Assembly: GCF_900111945.1 (NCBI RefSeq)
Contig: NZ_FOYO01000001.1
Coordinates: forward strand, 1-37,885
From: Litoreibacter janthinus
Lineage (GTDB): Bacteria; Pseudomonadota; Alphaproteobacteria; Rhodobacterales; Rhodobacteraceae
Length of the DNA stretch: 37,885 bases
Reading direction: 5' to 3'
Part shown: positions 17,259 through 26,817 of the stretch, one piece after another
How positions within the stretch are numbered: the stretch's first letter is position 1
Layout of the letters: each line of letters starts with the position of its first letter
The notes under the pieces: generated by a model
The model's input: only the letters and a program-made list of their open reading frames with translations
Databases searched by the model: none
Told to the model about the DNA's origin: nothing
Position numbers and translations under genes: made by a program

Positions 17259-18857
17259 ATGATCACAGGACGCGTTAATCCGGCGCAGATGTTGGACAAA
17301 CAGGGTATTACCGGCCTTGGGGGCGTCTATTACAACTACCTAGAGCCAGCCCTGATCGAAGAGGCCCTGAAGCGCGACGAAGGCACATTGGGCAAGGGCG
17401 GCTCGTTTTTGGTAACAACCGGAAAGCACACCGGCCGGTCGCCGAAAGATAAATTCGTCGTACGCACGCCATCTGTTGAAGACACTATCTGGTGGGACAA
17501 CAACGGCCCCATGGCTCCGGAGGCGTTCGACGTCCTTCACGCCGACATGTTGGAGCACATGAAGGGCGGCGACTACTTCGTCCAAGATCTTTTCGGTGGT
17601 GCCGATCCATTGCACCGCTTGGACGTCCGGGTTGTGACCGAATTGGCGTGGCATGGCTTGTTCATCCGCCACCTTCTGCGCCGCCCAGACGCCGAAGAAC
17701 TGGCAAGTTTCGTGCCTGAATACACAATCATCAACTGCCCAAGCTTCAATGCGGATCCAGAACGGCACGGCTGCCGCTCGGAGACAGTCATCGCGATGAA
17801 CTTCGACAAGAAGCTGATCCTGATCGGCGGCACCGCCTATGCTGGTGAGAATAAGAAGTCTGTGTTCTCGCTTCTCAACTACTTGCTGCCAGAGAAAGAC
17901 ATCATGCCAATGCATTGCTCGGCAAATCACGCGCACAACAACCCAGCGGACGCCGCCGTGTTCTTTGGTCTGTCCGGCACAGGCAAAACCACGCTTTCGG
18001 CTGACCCATCCCGTACCTTGATCGGTGATGACGAGCATGGCTGGTCAGATCGCGGCATCTTCAATTTTGAAGGTGGCTGCTACGCGAAGACCATTTCGTT
18101 GTCTGCTGAGGCGGAGCCAGAAATCTACGCCACGACTGAAAAGTTCGGCACCGTGATCGAGAACATGGTGTTCGACAAGGACACCAAAGATCTTGATTTT
18201 GAGGATGACAGCCTGACCGCAAACATGCGCTGCGCCTATCCTCTGCATTATATTTCGAACGCTTCTGACACAGCGCTTGGGGGCAATCCGAAGAACATAG
18301 TAATGCTGACATGCGATGCGTTTGGCGTGCTGCCTCCGATTGCACGGCTCACACCAGCGCAGGCCATGTATCACTTCCTATCCGGCTTTACCTCTAAGGT
18401 GGCTGGCACCGAACGCGGTGTAACCGAGCCGGAGCCGACATTCTCAACATGTTTCGGTGCACCCTTCATGCCGCGCCGCCCAGAAGTCTATGGCGATTTG
18501 CTCCGCAAGAAGATCGCCGCTCACGGTGCATCTTGCTGGCTGGTTAACACCGGCTGGACCGGTGGCGCATACGGCACTGGCTCCAGGATGCCGATCCGTG
18601 CGACCCGCGCTTTGCTTACGGCTGCTCTGAACGGCTCACTGAACGAAGGTGAATTCCGCAAGGATCCAAACTTCGGCTTCGAAGTTCCAGTCGCCTGCGA
18701 CGGTGTCGCAGACTCACTGCTCGATCCGCGCCGCACTTGGGAAGATGGTGCAGCCTATGACGCTCAAGCTGCGAAACTCGTGGAAATGTTCGCTGAGAAC
18801 TTCGGTCAGTACGTTCCCTTCATAGACGACGACGTGAAGAACGCCGCAATCGGATGA
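17259..18857 (+). CDS. pckA: Phosphoenolpyruvate carboxykinase (ATP)
   Basis: PckA converts oxaloacetate and ATP to phosphoenolpyruvate, CO2 and ADP, the first committed step of gluconeogenesis. The 532-residue product has the normal length for the ATP-dependent form. Motifs are [13 protein letters not shown] (54-66), the kinase-1 P-loop [11 protein letters not shown] (237-247), the following LIGDDEHGW (metal binding) and the C-terminal [22 protein letters not shown] lies 7 bases before the ATG. Divergent placement next to chvI/chvG and the regulatory PTS is the same as in rhizobia and Brucella. The stop overlaps the next gene by 4 bases. Confidence 0.98.
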   Translation: MITGRVNPAQMLDKQGITGLGGVYYNYLEPALIEEALKRDEGTLGKGGSFLVTTGKHTGRSPKDKFVVRTPSVEDTIWWDNNGPMAPEAFDVLHADMLEHMKGGDYFVQDLFGGADPLHRLDVRVVTELAWHGLFIRHLLRRPDAEELASFVPEYTIINCPSFNADPERHGCRSETVIAMNFDKKLILIGGTAYAGENKKSVFSLLNYLLPEKDIMPMHCSANHAHNNPADAAVFFGLSGTGKTTLSADPSRTLIGDDEHGWSDRGIFNFEGGCYAKTISLSAEAEPEIYATTEKFGTVIENMVFDKDTKDLDFEDDSLTANMRCAYPLHYISNASDTALGGNPKNIVMLTCDAFGVLPPIARLTPAQAMYHFLSGFTSKVAGTERGVTEPEPTFSTCFGAPFMPRRPEVYGDLLRKKIAAHGASCWLVNTGWTGGAYGTGSRMPIRATRALLTAALNGSLNEGEFRKDPNFGFEVPVACDGVADSLLDPRRTWEDGAAYDAQAAKLVEMFAENFGQYVPFIDDDVKNAAIG

Positions 18858-19423
18858 ACCAAACTACGCTCAAAGCCAGCATCTCGGTTGGTTTTTGGGC
18901 CCTTGGCTCTATAGCTCAGGCGCAACACATAAACAGTGTTGCGCCTGATCGCTTTTACGACGACACAATTCTCTCATCGATGGATTACGGTTTGGTTTGC
19001 CCATCTGGCACCGCCAAGAAACTACCTGCGCCGGACACCCATCTGGGCTTCATCACCCAACGCGATCAGAACCAGAGCATCGAGCACACGACCCAGATCG
19101 TGCCGCTAGCGAAAGGCGTCGGGTTTGGAGTTGACGTTCAGTTGCCAGAGGGCACCAACCTGCGCGATGTGGAGATCACTGTATTCCACCCGCCTTATAT
19201 TGGAACGGACGTAACCGAAGAACTTTGGCGTACGGACCTTGTGCCGCGCACGTCCAACCTGAACTTCTTTCTATTCGAGTTTCCGTTCGAAATGGTCGCG
19301 GGCGACTGGGCCTTGCAGGCCAGCCATGAAGGTAAGTTGCTGTATGCAGTAACCTTCAAAGTTGTGGATCCGTCGCGCATCCGAAACCTTTCAAGTTATT
19401 GTTCAGGCCTTCTTTTGTCCTAA
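18854..19423 (+). CDS. DUF3859 family protein, probably exported
   Basis: This 189-residue protein of unknown function overlaps the pckA stop by 4 bases and is therefore likely co-translated. An N-terminal hydrophobic stretch (about 8-22, ending in AQA) looks like a cleavable signal peptide. The mature part starts near a YGLVCP block (about 45) and contains a beta-rich middle with [17 protein letters not shown] and a final [21 protein letters not shown]. The repeated edge-strand pattern fits the small beta-sandwich DUF3859 family. Coupling to pckA is unexpected for an exported protein. The stop shares bases with the convergent TauE gene. Confidence 0.65.
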   Translation: MNQTTLKASISVGFWALGSIAQAQHINSVAPDRFYDDTILSSMDYGLVCPSGTAKKLPAPDTHLGFITQRDQNQSIEHTTQIVPLAKGVGFGVDVQLPEGTNLRDVEITVFHPPYIGTDVTEELWRTDLVPRTSNLNFFLFEFPFEMVAGDWALQASHEGKLLYAVTFKVVDPSRIRNLSSYCSGLLLS

Positions 19424-20187
19424 CCCAACAATCCACGCCGGATCAAATTCAGACCGGCAAGCAGCAGCACCCAAGACGTGACTTTTCTGAACGTCGATTG
19501 ATCAATCCGGTCCTGCACTTTGAACCCAAGCCAGATCCCCAAAATCGCAGGCAAGATCAGCACCGCAGAGAATGGAAGCGTTTCGGCGCGAAGAACACCC
19601 GACTGTAGATGCGCAAACATCAGCATCATCGCACCTAGACCGAACACAACACCCTGTACACGCATCTGCTCTTGCTTGGGCGTATCAACCGCAGTCAGAT
19701 ACAGCACAGTCGGCGGCCCCCAGATCCCTGAAAGCCCTGCCACAAATCCGGCAAAGGTTCCGACAAGCCCCTCTGCGAGAGCGCTCCGACCCGCCAATTT
19801 GGGGCTCCACCCCATCAATTGCAGGGCAGTAAACCCAGCGACAGGCAAGCCAATCGCGAGATACAGGGCATTTGACGGTATAAGATTTACAAGCTGCGCG
19901 CTTAGGACAAGCATCACAGCCCCTGCCCCCAAGAAGAGCTTGAAATTTTTGAGGGAAGTCCACGCAGCTCCGATGCCCTGACGAAGCGACTGAATTACGT
20001 TCGTCGCCATGGTTGGCAGGATCAATCCGGCCAATGCTAGCTCGGGCGAAAGGAAGCTGCTCAGACCGGAGATGAAAATCGTCGGCATGGCGAAGCCCAC
20101 AACGCCTTTTACGAAACCGGAAACGACGCCGATAAGCACAGCCACTGCAAGTAACTGGGGAGAAATGATTGGGAACAACTCTTCCAT
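19420..20187 (-). CDS. Sulfite exporter TauE/SafE family permease
   Basis: This integral membrane protein of 255 residues has about eight hydrophobic segments. Family features are the two related halves, each starting with a glycine-rich helix: GVVSGFVKGVVGFAMP (about 20-35) and GTFAGFVAGLSGIWGPP (about 143-159). Members export sulfite, sulfoacetate or other small organic sulfur anions. No sulfur-metabolism gene is nearby, so the substrate is open. The stop overlaps the DUF3859 stop in the opposite orientation. The gene is divergent from the acyl-CoA dehydrogenase gene. Confidence 0.85.
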   Translation of the reverse strand: MEELFPIISPQLLAVAVLIGVVSGFVKGVVGFAMPTIFISGLSSFLSPELALAGLILPTMATNVIQSLRQGIGAAWTSLKNFKLFLGAGAVMLVLSAQLVNLIPSNALYLAIGLPVAGFTALQLMGWSPKLAGRSALAEGLVGTFAGFVAGLSGIWGPPTVLYLTAVDTPKQEQMRVQGVVFGLGAMMLMFAHLQSGVLRAETLPFSAVLILPAILGIWLGFKVQDRIDQSTFRKVTSWVLLLAGLNLIRRGLLG

Positions 20188-20261
20188 ATCGCATTGGTAG
20201 CTCGCCTGTTTTTCGGGCGCACCAAATAAATCTCCGCGACATTTTCGTTCAACGGTCTACA

Positions 20262-20297
20262 TTTTTGCGCATCAAAGTTGCGCTGCAAGTGCAAAAG
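20262..20297 (+). promoter_or_regulatory. TTTGC/GCAAA-type repeats upstream of mcd
   Basis: Between 20262 and 20297 lie TTTTTGCGCATCAAA and then TTGCGCTGCAAGTGCAAAA, a cluster of imperfect TTTGC and GCAAA half sites. They end 38 bases before the mcd ATG. ScfR-family regulators of acyl-CoA genes (PccR, RamB, MccR) recognise TTTGCAAA-like sites, so this is a candidate operator. Assignment is tentative. Confidence 0.3.
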
Positions 20298-20335
20298 GAT
20301 TATTTCGATGAAGAGCTTTATAAAGGATTCGAGAC

Positions 20336-22027
20336 ATGGCCCATGATGGACAGGATATGACCCTCGCGACCCCGACTGATACGGTTCTGCCGGATCTTAC
20401 TACTTTGACTGCCGCAACCCTTGGTCCGATCAGTGATTTACTTGCGAAGGCAAAAGACCTTGTTCGCGAACAACTGACTGATAACGATCGGATTTCTGGC
20501 ACATTACTTGAACAAAACCAGACGGCCGCGCACGGGTTGGCATGGCTGGCAACCTACGTACAATCCCTGACCCAAATGCAGAAATGGGCTGAGAAATTGA
20601 CTGCGGATGGCAAGTTTTCCGAGGTTGAGCAGCTGATTCACCAAATCGCATTCGGAGAGTATTTGGGCCAAATTCAAGGCGGCATCCCCATGTCTCAAGG
20701 CGAAATTCTGCGCTTGCGAGATATCGGATTGTCGCATGATGACCAGCTTTCCATGATGACACCCGAGGTTTTGACCCTCATGGGCTCTGGCAATACGCAA
20801 TCTGCACGCTCACGCCTCGTTGAATTGATGCAAGAGCGTTCCGCCGAGATCATCACCGGCGCGTCCGGCCTTGATGACGAGCTTGAGATGATCAGAGAGC
20901 AGTTCCGCCGTTTCTCTATCGAAAAGGTCGAGCCTTTCGCGCATGAATGGCACCTCAAAGACGAGCTGATCCCGATGGAAATCATTGAAGAGCTTGCTGA
21001 GATGGGCGTTTTTGGCCTGACCATTCCAGAGGAATATGGGGGCTTCGGCTTATCCAAAGCCTCCATGGTCGTGGTCTCCGAAGAACTATCGCGCGGCTAT
21101 ATCGGGGTAGGTTCGCTTGGTACGCGTTCCGAGATCGCAGCGGAGCTGATCTTGTGCGGCGGCACGGACGAGCAAAAGGAAAAGTGGTTGCCGAAACTGG
21201 CCTCCGCCGAGACCTTGCCCACCGCTGTATTCACCGAGCCTAACACGGGCTCCGACCTTGGCGCATTGCGCACGCGTGCCTTAAAGGACGGTGACGACTA
21301 CAAGGTCACTGGCAACAAAACGTGGATCACCCACGCAGCCCGCACACATTTCATGACGCTGCTGGCGCGAACTGATCCTGAGACGGCCAACTACAAGGGT
21401 CTGTCCATGTTCATCGCCGAAAAAACCCCGGGCGATGACGCAAACCCTTTCCCGACCGAAGGCATGACAGGCGGCGAGATTGAGGTTCTGGGCTACCGCG
21501 GCATGAAGGAGTACGAACTCGCTTTCGACAACTTCCACGTCAAAGGTGAGAACCTTCTTGGTGGTGCGGAGGGTCAAGGGTTCAAGCAGCTTATGCAAAC
21601 CTTCGAGTCCGCGCGCATCCAAACTGCAGCGCGTGCCATTGGTGTTGCACAATCTGCCATCGACGTAGCGATGCAGTATGCACAAGACCGCAAACAGTTC
21701 GGCAAGTCGCTGATCGATTTCCCACGTGTCTCGGGCAAAATTGCCATGATGGCAGTTGAGACCATGATCGCGCGGCAATTGACATACTTCTCTGCGGACG
21801 AGAAAGATCACGACCGTCGCTGCGATCTGGAAGCTGGGATGGCCAAGCTGCTAGGTGCCCGCGTCGCATGGGCCAGCGCCGACAACGCGTTGCAAATCCA
21901 CGGCGGAAACGGCTTTGCTTTAGAATACAAGGTCAGCCGCATTCTGTGCGACGCACGTATCCTCAATATCTTCGAGGGCGCGGCGGAGATTCAGGCGCAG
22001 GTGATCGCACGCCGCCTGCTCGACTAG
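20336..22027 (+). CDS. mcd: (2S)-Methylsuccinyl-CoA dehydrogenase, long-form acyl-CoA dehydrogenase
   Basis: Mcd oxidises (2S)-methylsuccinyl-CoA to mesaconyl-CoA in the ethylmalonyl-CoA pathway and gives electrons to ETF. At 563 residues it has about 160 residues more than ordinary acyl-CoA dehydrogenases. The extra N-terminal helical domain (about 1-160) is the mark of Mcd. The core shows PEEYGGFGLSKASM, FTEPNTGSDLGALRT (FAD/substrate loop), KTWITHAA, QDRKQFGKSL, QIHGGNGFALEY, and the catalytic glutamate region IFEGAAEIQ near the C-terminus. AAGGA is 8 bases upstream of the ATG. An ordinary acyl-CoA dehydrogenase is the alternative, but length and N-terminal domain argue against it. Confidence 0.85.
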   Translation: MAHDGQDMTLATPTDTVLPDLTTLTAATLGPISDLLAKAKDLVREQLTDNDRISGTLLEQNQTAAHGLAWLATYVQSLTQMQKWAEKLTADGKFSEVEQLIHQIAFGEYLGQIQGGIPMSQGEILRLRDIGLSHDDQLSMMTPEVLTLMGSGNTQSARSRLVELMQERSAEIITGASGLDDELEMIREQFRRFSIEKVEPFAHEWHLKDELIPMEIIEELAEMGVFGLTIPEEYGGFGLSKASMVVVSEELSRGYIGVGSLGTRSEIAAELILCGGTDEQKEKWLPKLASAETLPTAVFTEPNTGSDLGALRTRALKDGDDYKVTGNKTWITHAARTHFMTLLARTDPETANYKGLSMFIAEKTPGDDANPFPTEGMTGGEIEVLGYRGMKEYELAFDNFHVKGENLLGGAEGQGFKQLMQTFESARIQTAARAIGVAQSAIDVAMQYAQDRKQFGKSLIDFPRVSGKIAMMAVETMIARQLTYFSADEKDHDRRCDLEAGMAKLLGARVAWASADNALQIHGGNGFALEYKVSRILCDARILNIFEGAAEIQAQVIARRLLD

Positions 22028-22074
22028 GCAAACGTGACTAAACATCTGGGGCGCGGCCTGCTAATCTGCGCCTC

Positions 22075-22461
22075 ATGAAGCATCTCGCACTTATAGCTTT
22101 GGTCCTGCTGGCCGCATGTAAGGACGAAACCATATCTGGGTATGCCGCCGACGGGGCAATCTATAGCCTTCGAACCATTAATGGCGTCGCGTTCGAAGCC
22201 CGAGCCACATTGTCATTCCCAGAAGAGGGTAAGATTGCGGGACAAGCGCCCTGCAACAGGTACTCTGGAGCGCAGGTCGCACCTTATCCATGGTTTGACG
22301 TTGAACGAGTCATCAGCACGAGAATGGCATGCCCCGACCTAAAGGCGGAAAGCGCGTTCTTCAGATCCTTGGAAAGCATGACGCTGTCAGAAACGGCGGG
22401 CACCACTTTGATCTTGTCGAACGACAGAGGCGACGAGATGGTGTTCAGGGCTGGCGAATAA
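22075..22461 (+). CDS. META-domain lipoprotein
   Basis: This predicted lipoprotein of 128 residues has lipobox LLAAC with Cys15 as the lipidated residue. The mature part has the META/HslJ-type pattern: [19 protein letters not shown], then [12 protein letters not shown] (the conserved CN-x-Y-G-like block), then [10 protein letters not shown] and a final hydrophobic [14 protein letters not shown]. Two internal cysteines (in APCNRY and MACPDL) could pair, as in other members. The function is unknown; HslJ is linked to heat shock and novobiocin resistance in E. coli. Its 3' end overlaps the convergent recO gene by 17 bases. Confidence 0.8.
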   Translation: MKHLALIALVLLAACKDETISGYAADGAIYSLRTINGVAFEARATLSFPEEGKIAGQAPCNRYSGAQVAPYPWFDVERVISTRMACPDLKAESAFFRSLESMTLSETAGTTLILSNDRGDEMVFRAGE

Positions 22462-23179
22462 CGCCTAACGCCTCAAGCAATCGATCTCGCGACACGGGCA
22501 ATGGCTTGTTCCCCAACTGCGGGGCCATCCATGTCGTCAGAAAGTGCCCAGTAGTTGCTAACGCATCCGGCACGCCCTCAAGAGACCCGTCTCCGACGCC
22601 TCTTAAACAGTTTGGCAATGACAACAGGCGAGAGGCCCAGTCGCCTGCCCCTTGTCGAGACACTGCTCGGCCCGTGCGCGGGGAGACATAGATAAGCTCC
22701 TGCATCGATCCGGTAACTGCGCAAGATGACAAGTCCAAACCAAAACCAAGCTCTTCCAGCAAAGCCAACTCCCACTGCACATACGCCAGAGGCCATGCCT
22801 CGCTTTCGCCAAGCAGATCAAATACCAGCAGCGTTCGGTCATACAGATCGGGATGCGGGTCGCGTTCCGCCAGCGCAAATTGAAGCAAACCGCACAATGC
22901 GTTCAGCCCCGCCAACGCTTTGCGGTCGCCCATAACTGCTGCTGCCCGTGATTTGATTGGCTCTACAGTGAACGCACCCAAATGACCTTCCAAACGCGCG
23001 CGCCATGAAACATCCAACTGCGCGCCGGGTTGCAATATGGGCGATAGTTTTCGCCCTGCCCCACCGCGCACGACACCAGCATGGCGCCCGTATTCCGGGG
23101 TAAAGACATCAATGATGGCCGCGTTTTCGCCGTGACGGCGCGCTGATAGCAAGACCCCTTGGCTTCGCCACTCCATCAT
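22445..23179 (-). CDS. recO: DNA repair protein RecO
   Basis: RecO works with RecF and RecR to load RecA on SSB-coated single-stranded DNA. The 244-residue protein starts with an OB-fold (about 1-80) carrying [39 protein letters not shown], followed by the helical domain with [10 protein letters not shown] and [18 protein letters not shown]. This is the standard length and order. Two adjacent ATG codons (23179, 23176) are possible starts. It is the last gene of the rnc-era-DUF1491-recO stretch, starting 10 bases after the DUF1491 stop. Confidence 0.95.
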   Translation of the reverse strand: MMEWRSQGVLLSARRHGENAAIIDVFTPEYGRHAGVVRGGAGRKLSPILQPGAQLDVSWRARLEGHLGAFTVEPIKSRAAAVMGDRKALAGLNALCGLLQFALAERDPHPDLYDRTLLVFDLLGESEAWPLAYVQWELALLEELGFGLDLSSCAVTGSMQELIYVSPRTGRAVSRQGAGDWASRLLSLPNCLRGVGDGSLEGVPDALATTGHFLTTWMAPQLGNKPLPVSRDRLLEALGVIRQP

Positions 23180-23189
23180 TCAATCTCCG

Positions 23190-23522
23190 TCAGGCTAGGC
23201 CCTCTTGATCCAGAAGGTGCCGCGCCGATTTATCCTCAACTTCGATCACCCATAGGTCGGGATCGAAACTTAGCTGCTTACGGATCGCTTCATCAACGTC
23301 GGCCTCGGGCCCTTCGGCCAACACCACCCAAGCGCGCTCGCCGCTCATCAGGTCAAACGAGCGTTGATAAGATATGGCCTGCCCGTCCAAGGTGTTTAAC
23401 TTGACCATAACCATACCAGCCGTCGGGTCACCTTTGGAGGTTACGAAGGCAGGGATATTTTCCAGACGCAGCCTATTCAAATAGGCCGAAACCCAGAAAT
23501 CGGAGGTGAGGCGATTAGACAT
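23190..23522 (-). CDS. DUF1491 family protein
   Basis: This 110-residue protein of unknown function is typical of alphaproteobacteria. Features are the start TSDFWVSAYLNRLRLENIPAFV, then GDPTAGMVMVKLNTLDG, RSFDLMSGERAWVV and the end DPDLWVIEVEDKSARHLL. It lies between era and recO, its usual place in Rhodobacterales. I chose ATG 23522, which overlaps the era stop by 8 bases; the longer frame to 23690 lies inside era and is not credible. Conservation beside ribosome-biogenesis genes hints at an RNA- or repair-related role, without direct evidence. Confidence 0.85.
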   Translation of the reverse strand: MSNRLTSDFWVSAYLNRLRLENIPAFVTSKGDPTAGMVMVKLNTLDGQAISYQRSFDLMSGERAWVVLAEGPEADVDEAIRKQLSFDPDLWVIEVEDKSARHLLDQEGLA

Positions 23523-24429
23523 TTCCGTCTTTAAAGTCCAAGCCCATTTCCGAATAACGCTCGCTATCTTCCAGCCAACCCGGACGCACCTTAACCTGCA
23601 AAAACAGATGTACCTTGCGGCCAAGGAACTCGACCAGCTCCTCGCGGGCTGCTTTGCCAACGGCTTTGATAGTCTCGCCCTTGTTGCCAAGTACGATACC
23701 TTTGTGGCCGTCGCGGATCACGTAAATGAGTTGTTCGATCCGTGCAGAGCCATCCTTTTGCTCTTCCCACTTTTCGGTCTCAACAGTCATCTGATACGGC
23801 AATTCCTGATGAAGGCGCAGCGTCAGTTTCTCGCGGGTGATCTCTGCCGCGATCTGGCGCATTGGCGCGTCCGCCAGCTGGTCTTCGGGATACAACCACG
23901 GCCCTTCAGGCACCTGACCGGCCAACCAGCCACGCAACGCATCCACTCCATGACCTTTTTCCGCAGAGATCATGAAAGTCTCCTGAAAGGCAAAACGGTC
24001 GTTCAATTCCTTGGTCAACCCAAGCAAAGCGTCCGACTTCACACGGTCAATCTTATTGATAGCCAGCACTACAGGCGCACCGGTGGTCCGTTCCGCCAAT
24101 CCGTCCAGAATAGCACCCACTCCTTCGGTGATTCCACGGTGTGCCTCGACCAGAAGCACTACAATGTCAGCGTCCGACGCGCCGGACCACGCCGCAGCAA
24201 CCATTGCACGGTCTAGCCGGCGACGGGGTTTAAATAGCCCTGGGGTGTCAACGAAGATCAACTGCGCCTGACCTTCCATCGCGACACCACGGATGCGGGC
24301 ACGTGTGGTCTGAACCTTATGTGTCACGATCGACACCTTGGCGCCGACCATGCGATTCAGCAGGGTCGACTTGCCTGCGTTGGGCTCTCCGATCAGCGCG
24401 ATGAAACCCGCGCGGGTTGCCTCAGTCAT
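23515..24429 (-). CDS. era: GTPase Era
   Basis: Era is an essential GTPase for maturation of 16S rRNA and assembly of the 30S subunit. The 304 residues carry the G1 motif GEPNAGKST (14-22), G3 DTPGLF, G4 NKID and the C-terminal KH domain with [19 protein letters not shown] (about 240-258), which binds the 3' end of 16S rRNA. It overlaps rnc by 4 bases, the classic rnc-era coupling. Confidence 0.97.
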   Translation of the reverse strand: MTEATRAGFIALIGEPNAGKSTLLNRMVGAKVSIVTHKVQTTRARIRGVAMEGQAQLIFVDTPGLFKPRRRLDRAMVAAAWSGASDADIVVLLVEAHRGITEGVGAILDGLAERTTGAPVVLAINKIDRVKSDALLGLTKELNDRFAFQETFMISAEKGHGVDALRGWLAGQVPEGPWLYPEDQLADAPMRQIAAEITREKLTLRLHQELPYQMTVETEKWEEQKDGSARIEQLIYVIRDGHKGIVLGNKGETIKAVGKAAREELVEFLGRKVHLFLQVKVRPGWLEDSERYSEMGLDFKDGNV

Positions 24430-25106
24430 GTGTCCAGCCTTTCCAAAAGCGCCTTGGCCGCAGCCTGTTCCGCTTGCCTCTTGGCCCCTGCCTTCGCTTC
24501 GGCCCGCTCGCCAGAGGCAAGCGTTACCGCGATGGTGAATTCCGGCGCGTGGTCGGGGCCTTCGCGCTTGATGATCTCATAGATTGGTGTTGCTTCGCCA
24601 CGCGCCTGCACAAATTCTTGTAACGCGGTCTTAGGGTCCCGTGCGTCCGCATCAACCTCATGGATACGTTTGCCCCAAAGCCGCAAGATCAGCTCGCGCG
24701 CCGATGAGAAACCGCCATCGCGGTAGACCGCAGCAATCAGGGCTTCCATCCCATCGCCCAATAGCGCTTCTTTGCGTCGGCCGCCGGACACCATTTCGGA
24801 TTTTCCCAACTTCAGAACTGCACCGAGTTCAATATCTCGCGCGACGTCCGCACAGGTCTCTTTGCGCACCAAAGCGTTGTATCTCGGGGCGAGCACCCCC
24901 TCTGTCGCCTCAACGTCAGCATCTAAAAGCGCTTCGGCCATCACAAGGCCCAGCACGCGGTCGCCAAGAAATTCCAAACGCTGATTATCAGGACGAGTGA
25001 TCGAGGAAATAGAGCCATGGGTCAACGCGCGGACGAGCAACTCTGGCCTTTGAAATCGGTAACCGATCCGATCACAAAAAGCCGAGAGCTCAGCCGACAG
25101 TTTCAT
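24426..25106 (-). CDS. rnc: Ribonuclease III
   Basis: RNase III cleaves double-stranded RNA in rRNA and mRNA processing. The 226-residue product has the signature [19 protein letters not shown] (about 39-57) with the catalytic Glu and Asp, the second acidic site [16 protein letters not shown], and a C-terminal double-stranded-RNA-binding domain (about 150-225) ending [20 protein letters not shown] chose ATG 25106, 7 bases after the lepB stop. A TTG at 25121 is in frame and would overlap lepB. Confidence 0.96.
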   Translation of the reverse strand: MKLSAELSAFCDRIGYRFQRPELLVRALTHGSISSITRPDNQRLEFLGDRVLGLVMAEALLDADVEATEGVLAPRYNALVRKETCADVARDIELGAVLKLGKSEMVSGGRRKEALLGDGMEALIAAVYRDGGFSSARELILRLWGKRIHEVDADARDPKTALQEFVQARGEATPIYEIIKREGPDHAPEFTIAVTLASGERAEAKAGAKRQAEQAAAKALLERLDT

Positions 25107-25113
25107 CGCGGGC

Positions 25114-25905
25114 CTACTCAATCGCTTTGAAGAACCGGTCGCCGCGCCAGGTCCAGAAATACAACATGCGGGAGCCAGCAGACGAGAAAATCACCCGGTC
25201 AGCTCGGCCTAAAAGGTTTGCGAACGGCACCATGCCCACACCTCCACCGGCTTGCGCAAAGCGGCTGTCGATAGAGTTGTCGCGATTGTCACCCATGAAG
25301 AAGAAATGCCCCTCAGGCACACTGAACACGGGGGTATTATCAGCGCCCAAGCCGTCACGGATATTTAGAATGGCGTGGGATACGCCACCGTCCAGCGTCT
25401 CAATGGCTTTCTCTTTTTCGCAGTCGCCACCAAGACCCACAGCACCGTTGCTGCAAGCGGGAAAACCGCCAACTGACCCCTGAGCTTCGTAGGTCTCTAT
25501 AAACGGATCAGTCGGGACCTGCTTTTGCGCTTGGTCGTTCAAGAACAAGACACCGTTCTTCACTTGAATTTTGTCGCCCGGTAGGCCGATCAGCCGCTTG
25601 ATGTAATCCTGCCCGCTCACAGGATGACGAAACACGACCACATCGCCGCGCTCGGGTTGATCACCAAATAGACGGTCAGGGATCGGGCAAATTCCAAACG
25701 GGCAGCTATACCGCGAATAGCCGTAGGCCATCTTGTTCACGAACAAGAAGTCGCCAACAAGCAACGTGTCTTTCATGGAACCCGAGGGAATCCAGAACGG
25801 CTGGAAAAACAGTGTGCGGAACACAGCGGCAATCGCCAATGCGTAAACCACCGTCTTCACGGTTTCCATGATGCTTTCTGGCTCTTTGTCACTGCTGCGT
25901 GCCAT
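25114..25905 (-). CDS. lepB: Signal peptidase I
   Basis: LepB removes signal peptides from secreted proteins at the outer face of the inner membrane. The 263-residue protein has one N-terminal membrane helix (about 16-34), the catalytic Ser43 in PSGSMKDTL, the catalytic Lys in [12 protein letters not shown], and the C-terminal box [15 protein letters not shown]. Four extra cysteines (SCPFGIC and ACSNG...GDC) sit in periplasmic loops and could form disulfides; similar ones occur in relatives. I chose ATG 25905; the longer frame to 26028 would add residues before the anchor. It is 55 bases downstream of acpS. Confidence 0.96.
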   Translation of the reverse strand: MARSSDKEPESIMETVKTVVYALAIAAVFRTLFFQPFWIPSGSMKDTLLVGDFLFVNKMAYGYSRYSCPFGICPIPDRLFGDQPERGDVVVFRHPVSGQDYIKRLIGLPGDKIQVKNGVLFLNDQAQKQVPTDPFIETYEAQGSVGGFPACSNGAVGLGGDCEKEKAIETLDGGVSHAILNIRDGLGADNTPVFSVPEGHFFFMGDNRDNSIDSRFAQAGGGVGMVPFANLLGRADRVIFSSAGSRMLYFWTWRGDRFFKAIE

Positions 25906-25960
25906 CAATATTCTCTTGCTGTAAGGGTTGCTCGCTACATGCGACCAGAGGGGGGCGGAG

Positions 25961-26374
25961 TCAACCCGCGGGCAGCCCAAGCGGTCGCGCTTCAATGACC
26001 ACAAACGCCTGAGCCCATGGGTGATCATCGGTCAAAGTGACGTGGATCAAAGCCTCGTGACCGTCTGGTGTCATTTCTCGCAAACGCTCTGCGGCCCAGC
26101 CCGTGACTTCCATGACGGGTTGGCCCGTGCGCAGATTGCTCACTGCCATATCTTTCCACGAAATCCCCATCCGCAGTCCCGTGCCCAGCGCTTTGGAACA
26201 GGCCTCTTTGGCCGCCCACCGCTTAGCATAAGTGCCCGCTACGTCCTTACGACGCTCTGCTTTGCGCTGCTCGACTTCGGTGAAAACGCGGTTGCGAAAT
26301 CGATCACCAAATCGCGCCAATGTGCCCTCGATCCGCTCAATATTGGCCAAGTCAGTCCCGACACCCAAGATCAT
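25961..26374 (-). CDS. acpS: Holo-[acyl-carrier-protein] synthase
   Basis: AcpS moves the phosphopantetheine arm of CoA onto acyl carrier protein. The 137-residue protein has the metal-binding [13 protein letters not shown] near the N-terminus, RNRVFTEVE, and the second motif [13 protein letters not shown] with the conserved Glu. The C-terminus ([18 protein letters not shown]) completes the fold. I chose ATG 26374, whose A overlaps the preceding stop by one base; a TTG is one codon upstream. Confidence 0.96.
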   Translation of the reverse strand: MILGVGTDLANIERIEGTLARFGDRFRNRVFTEVEQRKAERRKDVAGTYAKRWAAKEACSKALGTGLRMGISWKDMAVSNLRTGQPVMEVTGWAAERLREMTPDGHEALIHVTLTDDHPWAQAFVVIEARPLGLPAG

Positions 26375-26817
26375 CAATAAGCTGCCGAAATCTGGCCGCT
26401 GGATTGATTCAAGGTCACACGAAGCACCTTGTCGTCAAATCCGCCCGTCGCTGCATTGTAGGTTTTCACTTTGATGCCCCAAGTCAGCCCCTTGGATGGA
26501 TCGTAGCTACTACTCAATCCCTCCAACGTCATATCCCCAAACCCGAGCGTGCCTGAACTGCCAACCATCATGCATTGCCGCCCGCCCACTTCGTCGAAGG
26601 GCGGCGACAGGATAATCAGTTGGAACGCAGCAGCGGCGGGCTCCAAAGTATCAATCACCACAAGGCGCACACGATTGCCCGCGAAAATTTGCGTGTGGTT
26701 GGCCCAAGGCTCGCCAATCGCATCAACGCTTGCCAAATCATCGCAGGGCCGGACCTCTTGAGCCGCAACCGGAAGGCTCAAGAGACTTAAGAGAATAGCA
26801 CCCAGGAGTTTCTTCAT
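26374..26817 (-). CDS. Small secreted protein, function unknown
   Basis: The product has 147 residues with a clear signal peptide (about 1-19, cleavage after VAA before Gln20). The mature part of about 128 residues has two cysteines (25 and 82), which could form a disulfide. It is rich in beta-type segments: [56 protein letters not shown] do not recognise a family. The ATG overlaps the LysE stop by 4 bases and the stop overlaps acpS, so it is tightly bound into the operon. Confidence 0.7.
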   Translation of the reverse strand: MKKLLGAILLSLLSLPVAAQEVRPCDDLASVDAIGEPWANHTQIFAGNRVRLVVIDTLEPAAAAFQLIILSPPFDEVGGRQCMMVGSSGTLGFGDMTLEGLSSSYDPSKGLTWGIKVKTYNAATGGFDDKVLRVTLNQSSGQISAAY

